Assembly (NCBI GenBank): GCA_035235625.1
Contig: CP141147.1
Coordinates: forward strand, 28,130,756 to 28,194,755
From: Saururus chinensis
Taxonomy: Eukaryota > Streptophyta > Magnoliopsida > Piperales > Saururaceae
DNA length: 64,000 bases
Direction: 5' to 3'
In this document: positions 1-11,880 of the stretch, piece by piece
Layout: the number at the start of each line of letters is the position of its first letter
How positions within the stretch are numbered: position 1 is the first letter of the stretch
The notes under the pieces: generated by a model
What the model was told of the DNA's origin: nothing
What the model saw: the letters and a program-made list of their open reading frames with translations, nothing else
The model's database searches: none
Position numbers and translations under genes: made by a program

Positions 1-924
1 TGAATTTTTGGGATTTTTTGGAATTTTCACTATTTTCCCAAAAATTAGGGTTTTGGCGGGACCCCTGTGGGCCCCACCATCGAAAATTTTATTTTTGGGT
101 CAAATTAACTTAGACATCTACCTAAGGTTATACAAAAATTTTCAGAATTTTCCTAGGCTTAATTAGTGCTTAAATTTGTAAAATATCCATTTTTAGCCTA
201 CTTTTCCTATTTACACCCCAAAACTTACTCATGCATACCCCAACCCTTACTATAAAAGGGTAGACCTGAGCCATTTCTATTTTTGGGAATAGGCTAAGGA
301 GGGAGGGTTGGCCTAATCCCCACTTAGGCCCGAATTAGAAGCCGATTAAGGTAAGTTTACTCTAATTAAGCACTAATCCATGACTTTCTTCTTAATCTCT
401 TCCAAATCTACTATTTCCCCCTTGATTCAATTCGTTTTTGGGCATCAAAAACTACTGATTTGTGTTTTACTACAAACCCTAACATTCAAAATTCGATTTT
501 TACTACCAACAAGCCCTAGATCTAAGATTTAATTAGGGATTTCTTAGGTAAATTGATTTTTATTAGAGTTTAATTCAAACTCAGTGTGTTTTCAAGGATT
601 TCAAGAAGGGTGACTCTTCAATCCGAGCTTAATCAAGTGCTGAGGTAATGGGTCTTCAAAATCTCTGTTTATCCATGGTAAAATTCTTCATTTTTGGCTT
701 ATTTCGAAATGGAGTTGCTTGATTTGGTGTGTTAATGGTAAGATTAGAAAATGGAATTATTTAATCCCGATTTCTTAGGGTTTTGCATTATTATGGTATG
801 GTTTGATGTTCTGGAAGTGAATGACTTTTGATGATGATTAGGGTGTTAGATGTGGATTTGAAGTGTTATCAATGGTGTTTCGGTTTGAATTTGCGAAAGG
901 AAGAAGATGGATTGTTCTGCCTTG

Positions 925-1098
925 TTGGCGTTCGAACGGCCCTTCTGGGCATTCGAAGGGCAACACTGCCGGAACGGCACTTTTCCAGTTCAACCAATCG
1001 AACGGCCTGCTAGGCATTCGAACGGCAAAACTGTGAATTTCAAAATTTTGCGTTTAACAGATCGAACGGCCTAAAGGGCGTTCGAACAGCTACACAGT
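925..1098 (+). repeat. Three hairpin-forming units with TTCGAACGGC
   Basis: Three copies of a unit with TCGAACGGCC, a short spacer, GGGC(G/A)TTCGAA and a tail begin near 931, 997 and 1071, spaced 66 and 74 bp. Within each unit the GGCC..GGGC and TTCGAA segments are inverted, so each could fold into a stem-loop. They lie in the 5' part of LTR-like block 1. Confidence 0.65.
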
Positions 1099-2330
1099 AA
1101 ATTGTATGTTGTGCATATGATGTCTATTTTGATGATTCCACTTTAGCTTGCCAATTTTATATGAATGTGGAGTGTTTTGAGCCATATTATGCTACTGAAA
1201 ATGCATGCTATTGAGGTTATGAAGTTGGGAGATATGCTTAGAGATTTATAGAATGGCTTATGTATTATGGCATGATGTTGGAATTGTCATCTTGAAATTG
1301 TGAATGGTTGATTTCCTATGGTTAAGCATATTTTCAGTAGGACTACAACCTATTATTGGATTGATTTGTCATGATAGAGTGTGGTTAGTTGGTGTGTGGA
1401 TGTTGGTGAATGCCATGACTCAATGATGAAATGGGTGATTTTATATGTGTTTAGCCTTTGTGGTTGAGATTTGAATTGGGATATGATTTCAACGATTCTT
1501 TTTCTATGATTTCCGTTGGAATTCATGTTTAGATGGAAATTCACATGTGTAGTGTAGTAGTGAGTTTAATTTCAAGCATGTTGACATACATTATATGAAA
1601 TGCTTCTACTAGTTACACACACATGTGGGGGTTAAATGATGATGTTGAAGCTTGATATTGTGATTATGAATGATGCATTAGGGGCTGATGAGAGCACTTA
1701 TCATGGATTTGGATTCATGTATGCCTTGCCCACGTATGTACCATGCTGCATGCATCATAAAAATGGATTTCCAATTGAGGCTTCATCGTGGTTAATCGAA
1801 TTTGACCGATTGGATGCAATGTGATGAAATTGTGTGCCGGATTGATCGGTTGTGGATTAATCGCAAGTTGATTGGTCCGAAAGGACATATTTTGATTTGA
1901 GTTCCTGTGTGGAATGAGTGCACTCCCCGGGTTGAGTCTTGTTAAATGGAATAATGTGGGGACGAGTTGTGTACTTGTCTTGCGGATTGTGAGAATGTTA
2001 TTATGAGTGTCATCTGGACCTTGAGAATCCAGTGTAGTATGCCGTGTGCACCCCTCTACCACGTGTTCTAGAGTTCTCTGTGTGAGAACTCGGGCTCTTC
2101 CCTCCGTAGGAGATGTCCCTGGGCAAACACCCCTGCTCTAGATTCTCTGTGTGAGAATGGGACATCCTTGGCCAGGATCGTCCAGGGCGAGCAGCATTAG
2201 GGATTGACAACCCCGATCTTTCTTTAATTCTTGTGTAGAATTTTGGACCATGACACGCCTTCGTGGCCTTGTCTATGCTCCCATCTGTGTGACATTAATG
2301 TGTGATTACTCCTTGATGGAGGTTGTGATG

Positions 2331-2661
2331 ATATAATGCATGTAGGAATATGTATGTTAGAGATACATCTATGCAGTTTGATTTGATATAATGCATGTGG
2401 GAATATGTATGTTAGAAATACATCCATGCAGGTTGTGATGATATAATGCATGTGGGAATATGTATGTTAGAAATACATCAATGCAGGTTGTGATGATATA
2501 ATGCATGTGGGAATATGTATGTTAGAGATACATCCATGCAGGTTGATTATGATATAATGCATGTGGGAATATGTATGTTAGAGATACATCCATGCAGTTT
2601 GATTTGATACAATGCATGTGGGAATATGTATGTTAGAGATACATCCATGCAGGTTGATTAT
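2331..2661 (+). repeat. 55-bp minisatellite, about six units
   Basis: ATATAATGCATGTGGGAATA recurs with starts at 2331, 2386, 2441, 2496, 2552 and 2607 (one start reads ATACAATGCA), a 55-bp period with one 56-bp step. Each unit also carries TATGTATGTTAGA and TACATCCATGCAGG; GTATGT and ACATAC/ACATCC arms make the units partly self-complementary. Units differ by a few bases only, so expansion is younger than the surrounding element. Confidence 0.9.
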
Positions 2662-2793
2662 GTACCATGATGCAGTGTTAGGTGATATGTATGTGTGATC
2701 AGAAAATGATGCATCATGTAAATCTTTGATCTGAATGATCTTATTACTATGCTATCGTATTTTCGATGTTGACAGTGATATTAAAACCATTGC

Positions 2794-2810
2794 TGAGTTT
2801 ATTAAACTCA
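2794..2810 (+). promoter_or_regulatory. LTR hairpin before CACCCC
   Basis: TGAGTTTATTAAACTCA is a perfect inverted repeat followed by CCCC. A stem in the same relative place occurs in the second block at 6226-6252. I infer an RNA-level role (3'-end formation or packaging) in the parent element. Confidence 0.5.
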
Positions 2811-5299
2811 CCCCTCTTTCTTGTGTTTTGATTTGGGGCTGCGTGGTGCGACACACAAATGGACAGGATCTCCTCTTTGAGGAAAGGTCGGAGATAGTTT
2901 GGGTGTGATGATGGAGATCGTTGTGTGACTTATCTTCTTTGGTTTTATGTTTTATGATTTGAACCTTTGTGTAGGGTTCTTTGTTTTAGATTTATGTCAC
3001 ATTTTACAGTTGTGATGCTTATGACTTATTTTGAGCCGGTGTGGGCTTTAGTTAACTAAGCTTGTGGGTTTGAGAATTGTTGTTTACTTGGTGATAAACA
3101 ATACTCTTTATTCCCTTTTATTTACTCTTGCTCAAAGGATTGTGCGTACTCCATATTTCTGTTCATTGCCCGTGGTTAGGGTTAAGTCTTCCGCTAGATC
3201 GTTTCTCAATTTTCACTTCGTCGCCCCCGCGCGCTTGACCGGCCCCTGGACCGGGTTCGGCTCGGGTCGGGAATCGCCAGGGCGTGACACATTGGTAACC
3301 CCTGCTCGTCGTTGTGCCCCAAGGGTTTTTCACCCGTTTTGGGCCACCGAGCATTGTTGGATGCCGAACACCTCTGGACCTTGTAGTTTGGCGGGTCTCA
3401 GCCTAGAGATGGCTGGCCACCCTAGTGCGGCACCGCCCCTCTTTTTTTTACATGAGCCACGCGTCCTCTCTATTGGTTATGTGTTTGACCGTACCATTCA
3501 GAGCGCCACCTTCTTACCCTCGCCGAACGCCGATTCGCCTCTAGTCGGCCTACCTCGGCTCGGCAACGGCCATCTTCGTCGGTCACCACCCTTGGTATGG
3601 CCCTACCACCCTTATGAGCTTTGGGCCGACACCGTCTAGCCCTCTCTCCCCTCCCTTTGGCCGTGTGTGCAAGTAGCCACGTGTGCGAGTTAGGGTTTTG
3701 GTGCCGCTTTGGTGCCGCCTTACTGTCGGATGGCTCCGCCATCATTTGGAGTTGACATCGGAGTCTTCCACCACCTCTCCTCCGTCTTTTAGTGTCGCCC
3801 TATGCCCTCCGCCCATATGTGGGCCCTTGTAAACGTGAAATCGACGCCGTTGGGTGTTGTCCACGGCCGATTTCGACATTTTGTGATCGGTTGGGTATTG
3901 TTCAACTGCCGGTCGAATTTTAGTGAGTACACTCTACCTTTCGGTCGCACCTGCCACTCGTTGGCACAATCTTTCTCCCGGCCACCCCTAGTGTGCCGTC
4001 GTGAACCACAAATTTTATCGCGTTGATTTTGACACCCCTTTTGGCCATGTGTAGTTCCGGTGCTTCCTAAACCCTCGGGACAACATCTCTCTCGGCTAGG
4101 AAAAGCTTTTGGCCTCCAACTCCGCCATTAACGCCGCCACCATCGTGTGCTTGCCATCAAACGTCATGATTACGAGGTAGGGGAGCTTTGAACTCGTAAT
4201 TTCATGATATCATGCTTGAATGAGTAGTAGCATGCTAGGATTGCATGATGTGCATATGAGTATATGGTATGTTTAGATACATATGGCATGCATATGAGCT
4301 ATAAGTACAGTTGATGCATGTGTAATACGTGTGCTGAGTATGATTAGCATGTATGAGTTGTATGCACGTTCTATGGATGTGGAATATGTATGCGCTAGCA
4401 ATGGCTAGTAAATTTGTAAGTATGCTACGTATGTTTTATGGACACACTAGTGATGACTAGCGATTGTGGGTTAGTTATGTGCGTGGATTGTGTGAGGGCA
4501 GAGGTATGGGCGTTGGACAGTAAGAAGTAAGGTTTTTGGTATGGAGTCGGATGTGGATGGGTAAGCGTGTGATAGAAGACGATAAACGTAAGTATGACAA
4601 ATGAAGAATGAAGCGGATTGGATCGATTTGGTGTGGAGCAAAGTCAGGGGTTGGTTTCTGTAAGTAAGAGAACTTAGGCTTGAAGCCTTATGTGGGTTTG
4701 TTAGACGGTAAGAGTGTGCATAATTGTATAAGCATAACGTACAAATTATGAAGTGAAAAGTAAGTATGATCAGTGAGGTGTAAGGGGGGGCTAACAAGGA
4801 TCTGCTTTGAGGAGCTCAGTTTGACGGTGTAAGTAAGATGTTTTGACCATAAGGTGGATGACAGGGGATGATGATTACGTAAGGATCTGTGTACGGTGAG
4901 CCAAGTTGTGACTTGGACAGGTAAGTGAAGTATGCTGCCCCGACGAACTAGGGTTTCGATCGGGCTCAGCTTCTGTTTGATCAGTCAAGGACTATGAGTC
5001 AGTTTGGCATAATTATACCACATAACTTACTTAATTCAAACTTGAATTATGAGAAAACTAATAATAGCATTGTGAGTTTGAGACCTGAGGGTTTGATGGA
5101 TTAAGTTCCGTGTTTGAGCTAGCCGATAATGAATCGGCTGAGTATTTCTTGTGTCTTGCCATGGTGGTTATTCCTGCGGGATGTTGTCTGTGTGTTATAT
5201 AGAGCACCGGACGTCTGATGCTCTGTTGAGAGTGATGTTTGTTTGATTTTGGTATGTGTGTTGTATTAAGCCTAGACGTTTAATGCTCTATTGAGAGCA

Positions 5300-5465
5300 C
5301 TGTAAGTTTCCGCCCTTCGTGGGTTTTGTATGTTTCTGCCTGTAGATGACACTGTATGTTCTGCCCAAGAGTGGCATTGTAAGATTACTGCCCTAGAGTG
5401 GCACTGTATGTTTTCCGCCCTTAGTTGGCACTGTATGGCCCTTGTTGGCACTGTATAACCCCAGA
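5300..5465 (+). repeat. Degenerate tandem repeats with GGCACTGTATG
   Basis: GGCACTGTATG or close variants (GACACTGTATG, GGCATTGTAAG) recur five to six times, preceded by CTGCCC or CCGCCC and AGAGTGG or TTAGTTGG. Spacing is about 20-35 bp, so this is an eroded array. Confidence 0.6.
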
Positions 5466-5739
5466 GAGTAGGTATTTGTGCGCTCAGGTAAGTAGTATCA
5501 CGGATCTACTCTTACCTGTTTGATCCTGTGCCCCATGAGCATAGGTGTGTCTTGCCTTCGGAAAAGTCCATGGCGTCTAGTTGCTCCCCGAAGGTTAAGG
5601 TGACGCCCTTGTGGCATTCCCTTCCTTTCCTTCGTTGGAGCTTGTTAATTGTAATGAGCTTCAGTTGTCAGTAGTATGTGTACGATAGTGAGAGTATGTT
5701 GTATGCTTCAGATTTTGAGTAAGTTGTACATGTAAGATC

Positions 5740-6075
5740 CAAAGTAAGTGTAAGTGTAAGCTCCTAAGGAAGACGTAAGAATACGTTTATGTGTAAGCAT
5801 ATGATTGTACGATTAAGGTCGTACAAGTACGTGTAAGTTGTGTGAGTATGAGTATGAGTATGAGTACGATTGTAAGATGATGATTCTGAGTAAGAATGTA
5901 AGTGTAACTATATAAGTTTCTGAGTAAGACAGTAAGTGTACGGTTCTAAGCACGATTGTAAGTATATGATTCTGAGAAGGACTGTAAGTGTAAGATTATA
6001 TGAGTAAGGTCGTACAAGTACGTGTAAGCTGTATGAGTATGCCTTTGATGGTACGAGTAAGTTGTAAGACCCTGA
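5740..6075 (+). repeat. Degenerate GTAAGTGTA array
   Basis: TTCTGAGTAAG..TGTAAGTGTA-type units repeat at 26-34-bp steps (TTC at 5884, 5918, 5944 and 5970), flanked by two copies of GGTCGTACAAGTACGTGTAAG near 5817 and 6008. The many GTAAGT words look like 5' splice sites but are part of the repeat. Confidence 0.6.
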
Positions 6076-6225
6076 TTAAGGGTGTTTATGTAAGTTTGGT
6101 TTAATGGTGTGTTATGCGTGCTTATTTGCATATGTATACGATTGTTATGTTGACTGCTTCATGTTTGGGTTGCATGACGCATGTATTTATGAACTTATTG
6201 AGTTCTCTTTGGATTCCCCTACTGG

Positions 6226-6252
6226 GTATTTTCCTACTAAGTATGAAAATAC
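6226..6252 (+). promoter_or_regulatory. LTR stem-loop before CACCC
   Basis: GTATTTTC and GAAAATAC pair across an 11-nt loop, followed by TCACCC. It occupies the same position before the LTR-like end as the perfect hairpin at 2794-2810, about 480-490 bp before the terminal CA in both blocks. Confidence 0.5.
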
Positions 6253-6739
6253 TCACCCTACTTTTTTAGCCCCGTCGTTTGGGAGGCTTTTGCAGGTTCT
6301 GTTGGAGAGCTTTTGGAGATGGATGCTCGATTCTGCAGTGGATTATTTCTCCTTTTGATTTAGGTATATTTAACTCAATGAGAGTATAGTTGGTGCCACG
6401 ATCTAATGTATTGGGTGAGATGAGATTTAAGTATTTATATCTTATGGACTTTTTATTTGGATCAGTTAGTAGACTGTTTATGAGACTTGTACTCAGGGAC
6501 ACCTGGGAGTTATTTGTATTTAAAAATCTATGATTATGGTAATTTAGTCGTATGTTTGTTTTCGAGTAATGCCTGAGGATATTTGATTTGGCAGTACGAT
6601 GTTTAACCATATGATGCTTTAAATTATAAACTATTTATACATATTTTGATTTCGTCATTTTGACTCCGATTCATCGTATTATATTGGAAAAAAAATTGTG
6701 AGTTTTAAAAAAAAGGGATGAAAAATCTCGGGCATTACA

Positions 6740-7120
6740 TATGAACACTATATTTTTTTATTTCAAAGTGTTGTAAACTTGTAATTATGATGTATTTACT
6801 TACTGAATGTTTGTTTGTGTTTCTAATTATGATAAAAGTATGAGTTTGAATGAGTAGTATAGGTTTAGATGTAATTGGAATGGACAGTATTTTGAATGGT
6901 TAAACAAGTTTAAATAAGATTTTGAAATAGGTTTGACTAATTTTTTTTAGTGTTACGGGGAAATTCTTGCAAATTTTTTTTTATGATGACATCATTACCC
7001 GGTTTAACCCAGGTCGACCCACGGTTCAACCGGGTCGTCCCAGCCCAACCACTAATCCTGGTCGAGGTCCGGGTCAGGTTTTAAAACATTGGTTCTAACA
7101 AGTCAAAAGGCTTAATTCCA
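6740..7120. mobile_element. AT-rich spacer with GGTTTAACC/GGTTCAACC element fragment
   Basis: From about 6990 the sequence is rich in CCGGTTTAACCC, GGTCGACCC and GGTTCAACCGGG and ends in GGTTTTAAAACATTGG. On the minus strand it starts CCAATGTTTTAAAACC, a terminus common in short plant DNA-transposon remnants. The other end was not found. Confidence 0.35.
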
Positions 7121-7339
7121 ACTCTTGGAATTCCCAACATAGCATAATAAATTTTAAATGATAATATTTTTTATAAAACCGTAAAACTTTACTCCACATA
7201 AAAGGCATGATATAAACAACCACTTCATGTTATAAAAAAAATCACCACATCACCACGAAACATTGATATAATGCTAAATATCTATGTAGAATAGTACAAT
7301 CAAAACACAATACAATTAATATGATAAAAAAATATCTAA

Positions 7340-7990
7340 ATGACAAAATTTTTATAGTTCTTTAAAAAGATTAAAAAAGTAAAATATTAAGGAACATTCA
7401 TGAATTTCAAATAAGAAGACTCCAATGTAGTGAGAAAAATCAGAAGCAGGCAAATATACAGTAATAAAATCATAGTAATGGGAAAATAAAATATCTTAAT
7501 AACATATTCCAATTGTTTAAAAGATGATAAAAAGTGAAATATTAAGGAGCAATCCAGAATCACAAGTAAAAAGACTGCAATTTAGTTAAAAAAAGACAAA
7601 GTTTGCTAATACACAATAATAAGATACCAATTATAATTCATAAGATAACAAAACATCTTAATAGAATATTTATTATAGTTATTTGAAAAGACAATAAAAG
7701 TCAAGTATTAAAGAGAAATAAAAAATTGCAAGTATGAATATTGCATTCTAGTGAAAAAAAGTGAAACAATGTAATTTTTGATGATGGTCGCCAGCTTCCA
7801 AGTCCTCCTCCTAACGATGCTACATGCCCATCTCTATGTCTTATGCCCTCGTAGACCCTCTAACATCATATACATTGCCCCACACTAGTAAAAGTAAACA
7901 TTCTTTTAAAAGATATTAAAAAGTGAGATATTAAGGAGGAATCCAGAAACACAAGTAATAAAACAACACTATAGTGATAAAAGAGGAATG
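7340..7990. repeat. AT-rich degenerate repeats of about 160-220 bp
   Basis: Four related segments start near 7358, 7514, 7681 and 7902. Each has AAAAG..TAAAA, AAATATTAAGGA, a CACAAGTAA-like stretch and a TAGTGA/TAGTTAAAAAAAG end. Segments are similar but well diverged, and the third and fourth are separated by an unrelated insert at about 7770-7890. No coding signal. Confidence 0.6.
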
Positions 7991-8109
7991 TGCTAAAATG
8001 ACCCTTGAATATAATGTATGACACAAGATGCCTCATACTTTCACATAATATACAAAATGGCCTTATATAAATTTAAAATTCTATACATGTGGCATGAATT
8101 ATCTAAAAT

Positions 8110-8400
8110 ATTTTTTTCTCATTTCCTTCTTATTAACTTCACCGACTCACTATTTCTCATTTTCACTAGCTTTGGCTTCACCTCCACCACTGACTTTACT
8201 GTCTCCACATCCAACTTTGTCATCTTCGCCACTAGCTCCATTTCTTCTAATTTCATCTTCACCTTCTCCACTATCACATTTTCCTCCTCTCTTTTATCAC
8301 ATTTTCCTCTTCATTTTCCTTCTCTCCTCTTCATTTTCCTTCTCTCCTCTTCCTCCTCCCATTTTTCTTCTTAGTCACCTTATTTTCCTCCCTGTCAGAA
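8110..8400. repeat. Pyrimidine-rich low-complexity tract
   Basis: A CT-rich strand with repeated CATTTTCCT, CTCTCCTCTTC and CTCCTCC words. It gives overlapping open frames of over 100 codons in two frames, made almost only of S, F, L, P and T, which is a composition effect and not a gene. Confidence 0.75.
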
Positions 8401-9480
8401 TCTAACAAGACCAATTATAAACTAGGCAGTGGAGTTATTAAAATTTTTATTTTTTTATTTACAAACTTAAATATTAAAAAATAAACTCATAAATAGAATA
8501 GGGTGTAATAATTTGGCGGCAGTTAATTCATAAACATGGGCAATGATGGGGCATGGCCACGGGACAGTTGCAAGGCGGCAGCCATCGGCAGTTTGGTGTT
8601 CAAGCTGGATAGCACTCTTGGCAATCTCTTGATACGGTAGGTAACACATTGAATATAAACGGCGGCTTGGGCCTGTTTCCTTCAATGGGATATTTGGGCC
8701 CATACCACTTTAGGAATGAATTTAGGTTAAATAGTGACGCACTCGAGCATTGTCTTGTTGAACCGTTTATTTTCAACTAACTCCATGTTGAAAGTTCGAG
8801 CCCATTCAACTCAATTCGAAAATCGAACAAGCCCAGACTTGAGCCCAGTATCTACACGTGGGCTTAAATTCTTAAATCATATCATGACTTTCCAACAGAA
8901 GGCTTGGAATGTTGATTAAATTCACAGGGCAACTTTTCTGCATCCTTTGCATATAAACTTATTGCTAGCATTGTGGAATATGAGGATAAAAATTCTGGCT
9001 TAAATTCTGGCATATAATGCCTATTGTATTAGACATTTGGCTTGGAAAGCTTGTAGATACGGGTTACCCACATTTGATCTTCTCAGTGCTCGGATACACA
9101 AGTCTAAATTGTGTTCTATGTCTAACAGAGTTAATCATCTATTCCTTTAATGCGAATTTTCTGGGCAGCTTTGGCATAGATGATCTAATCTTATTATCCC
9201 TGCCAATGTTAACAATGGTAATATAAACTATCCCATCTTATAAATAATGTTGCTGGGAATAGTAGGATTGTGGATGTCCTTTGTTCCATGTCCGTGTCCA
9301 AGGTTTTTGTGGTTTCTCTATAATTTACCTTAATCATCATTTTTTATTTGTGAATTTTTAATAATTTAAATATAATTATGTTAATGTTACATTTAAATTT
9401 TTTATTAAAATTATTTACTAAATATATGTAAGGCAAGGTCAATAGTAACTGGAGTATAACCAAATATGACAACTGGGGTT
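8400..9480. other. Intergenic, no supported feature
   Basis: Short open frames at 8467-8703 (minus), 8734-8919 and 9017-9226 have no family signature, splice context or codon bias that I can recognise. Confidence 0.6.
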
Positions 9481-9852
9481 ATACTCATTGTTACCTCTCT
9501 CGTTATCTCCAACTACTTTACTCATCTTCTACTTTCCCAAAAAATTATGTTCGTGAATAATGGTTATGTCCGCCGGATTAGAGGCTCCTTCCGTGGATAA
9601 AATGCTAACAAATAAATTATTAGCAGACAAAGACACAGAGACTAGCCCTAACCAGAAAGTCTCCAACTCTTATAGCAGGTAGGAGCTAGCTTAGGTGATC
9701 ATTATGTGGTTAATTTGAAATGGGAGGGATAATAAAATATTTTGAGCCACCTAAGTCATTGATTTATTATTCTTTAGAAGCAGCTCCAGACTCTTGACAT
9801 TAAGTGGTTCTATCTCTAATCCATGATTTATGACTGATAAATTCATTCAATG

Positions 9853-10000
9853 GGTCCCTCCCCCGTGGTTGGTTCTATTTTAAGAAACTGCTATGGTGAA
9901 TTTGTAGCGGGGTTTGCAACAAAACTTCCTTACCAGTCCTCCCGGCTAGCTGAAGCTTATGCTTGTATATATGTATTGAATATAACTAGCTTGTTGTTTA
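9853..10000 (+). pseudogene. RNase H-like domain fragment
   Basis: One frame reads GPSPVVGSILRNCYGEF then VAGFATKLPYQSSRLAEAYA and CIYVLN. This is the core of the plant reverse-transcriptase-like RNase H family: GxxLRxxxGxFxAGF, then AEAYA with its conserved acidic residue, then a helix. The domain is cut at both ends, has no start codon and no neighbouring reverse transcriptase, so it is a relic of a LINE or of a captured RVT_3 gene. Family assignment is by motif only. Confidence 0.6.
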
Positions 10001-10174
10001 AGTGTCCATAACATTATATTATAGGCGGATTCTGGAGCAGATTCGAGGATACATTAGCACTACAGCTCGCTGCAAAATTAAGCATGCATACAATGAACAA
10101 AATACAGTTGTTACTCTTTTGGCAAATTTTGCCCTGGAACTCTTGCTTCTAGTTAGTTCTCCTCCATCATATCC

Positions 10175-10377
10175 ACTCCCTTCTTTCAATATTAATAGTT
10201 GTATTTAAAAAAATAACAGTTTTTATTAAATAGTGAAACTTATATTTAAGAGAAGAGAAAATAAGGTTATAATACTTTTTTTTAGTACCTAACTACTTAA
10301 ATTAAACAAAATAAAACTATTAACAAGGAACATACTTTTTACCAAATAAAGCTATTAATGTTGGACATATGGAGTAA
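10175..10377. mobile_element. Stowaway-like MITE, family A
   Basis: Starts CACTCCCTTCTTTCAATATT and ends TTGGACATATGGAGTA, the degenerate inverted ends of CTCCCTCCGTCC-type elements. Internal family-A words are present: AATAGTTGTATTT, AGAGAAGAGAAAATAAG, TACCTAACTACTTAAATT, AAAACTATTAA. Confidence 0.75.
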
Positions 10378-11679
10378 ATCTCAAAATTTGTGTTTGAAGA
10401 GTTATCAATTTCCTCCTTTATTTATTTATTTATTATTTTGCCTTTTCTTATTGACTTTAGTTTATGTGTGGAATTTATGTAAGATTATATCGATTTTGCC
10501 CCAATTCTGTCTGGAATAACCGATACTGTGGTTAAGTGTAGAAGGTAGGTGAAATTAAAAATTTTGCCCAAAAATTGATTTTAGACCCTTTTTAGTCAGA
10601 ATCACCAAATCACCTTGTAAAGTGATTTCGTCGATTTCCGCCTACTCTTTCAAAATAAAAATTCTATTATTTTTTTATTATTACTTTTTATATCGATTTA
10701 AATATCAAGAAGCGTGCTATATAGGTAAGGCTACATTATAAATTCAAAATTACCTACTCATGTAAGATCTTGTTTGATAAGGGGCTCGGATTTAGAATCA
10801 CAATAGTACTAAAAATATATATATTCGAGTTCAAGAGTGAGTTATATTAATTTAAAATTTTAAAAATAGGTTGGACACGATATCCGAATTTATTTTAAAA
10901 AAATTATTACCAATTTTAATTCTAATTCGGCAATGAATTATTAGAATTAATTCTAAAAAAAATTAATTTAAAAAAAAATTTCACACCTAAACAACCCCTT
11001 AAATAATGAAAAGACTTTCATCCTTAGTTTCAAAATGATTAATTGTAAAATTATTACTACATGCTGCCAAAATAAGAACTATGGGCAACAAGTTGTTTCC
11101 TGAAAAGGAGGGGGAGTTCCGGTTGGCCTCGGCAGCCTTGCAAATGGGGTGGTAGTAGGGCAAATAGACAGCTTATTAGGATAGTCGGGCGTGTACTTAA
11201 GCAGGGTCATTTGGTCACTTGGTAGTTGGTCAATTGATCATTTGGTCACTTGGTCAGATGGTGAAATAAATAATCAGACAATCGAACACATCCAACACAC
11301 ACTGTCCAATTACCACCCTCGACGACTTCATTAATAGGCCATTACAACTCAAGACGGAAAAGGATAGGGAAGGCCTTTTTGTGTTACTTATGCAATTCTG
11401 CTCTATTTCCGAATCAAATTTAATTTATCCTCTATTTGACAAGATAAACATTAAAAATTACTTATCTAAATATAGTTTTGCAGACTTATTTTGATCAATG
11501 TAATGCACGCCTAATTAAAGCTTAATTTTTTTTGACACCCAACTTCATAATATGAATTTAACTGAAATTTTCAATTTAGCTGAATAAACATCTTCAACTA
11601 TAAAAAAATACAACTAAGAATCAAAGAGACAATGACAATAACAACCTGAATTATGGGACAATGACCAACATTAACACTA

Positions 11680-11880
11680 CTCTCTCTCCGTCTTATATTA
11701 ATAGTTACATTTTAAAAAATAATAATTTTTATTATATGGTAATACCTTCTTCTAAAATATGAAAAAATAAGTTTATGATACATTTTTTAAGTATTTATTT
11801 AAATTAAATTAAATAAAATTATTAATATGAAATATATTTTTTTTGCCAAATGGAACTATTAAAGTGGAATAGAGGGAATA
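11680..11880. mobile_element. Stowaway-like MITE, family A (duplicated locus copy 1)
   Basis: Flanked by TA on both sides. Begins CTCTCTCCGTCTTATATTAA and ends AAGTGGAATAGAGGGAA. Same position in duplication unit 1 as the element at 17783-17976 in unit 2 (both follow GACAATGACCAACATTA), so it was present before the duplication. Confidence 0.8.

Larger units (their letters stand above)
1..3289 (+). mobile_element. LTR-like noncoding retroelement block 1
   Basis: No credible protein is encoded here. The block ends in GGGCGTGACA, a usual 3' end for plant Ty3/gypsy LTRs, followed at about 3292 by TTGGTA, which could be the start of a decayed initiator-Met primer binding site. A perfect stem TGAGTTTATTAAACTCA precedes CACCCC at 2794-2810, about where such LTRs have their RNA 3' end. 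Two tandem repeats lie inside (925-1098 and 2331-2661). The block begins with TG at the window edge, so its true 5' end may be outside. Identification rests on LTR-like features, not on a matching second LTR. Confidence 0.5.
3290..6739 (+). mobile_element. LTR-like noncoding retroelement block 2
   Basis: This stretch has a GC-rich first 900 bp (3300-4190), then TG-rich DNA with degenerate tandem repeats, and ends in TCGGGCATTACA, resembling an LTR 3' terminus. Near the end is a stem-loop followed by CACCC, as in block 1. Long open frames such as 3064-3639 have no recognisable domain and overlap other frames. Either a second solo LTR or a large LTR derivative without coding capacity. Both ends are uncertain. 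Confidence 0.45.

Noticed and set aside
3064..3639. 191-codon open frame in retroelement-like DNA
   Set aside because: No domain, overlaps minus-strand frames, composition follows GC-rich LTR-like DNA.
5740..6075. Strong splice donor series
   Set aside because: GTAAGT words are part of a tandem repeat and no exon is attached.
8018..8405. Overlapping frames of 118 and 103 codons
   Set aside because: S/F/L/P-only products from a pyrimidine tract in two frames at once.
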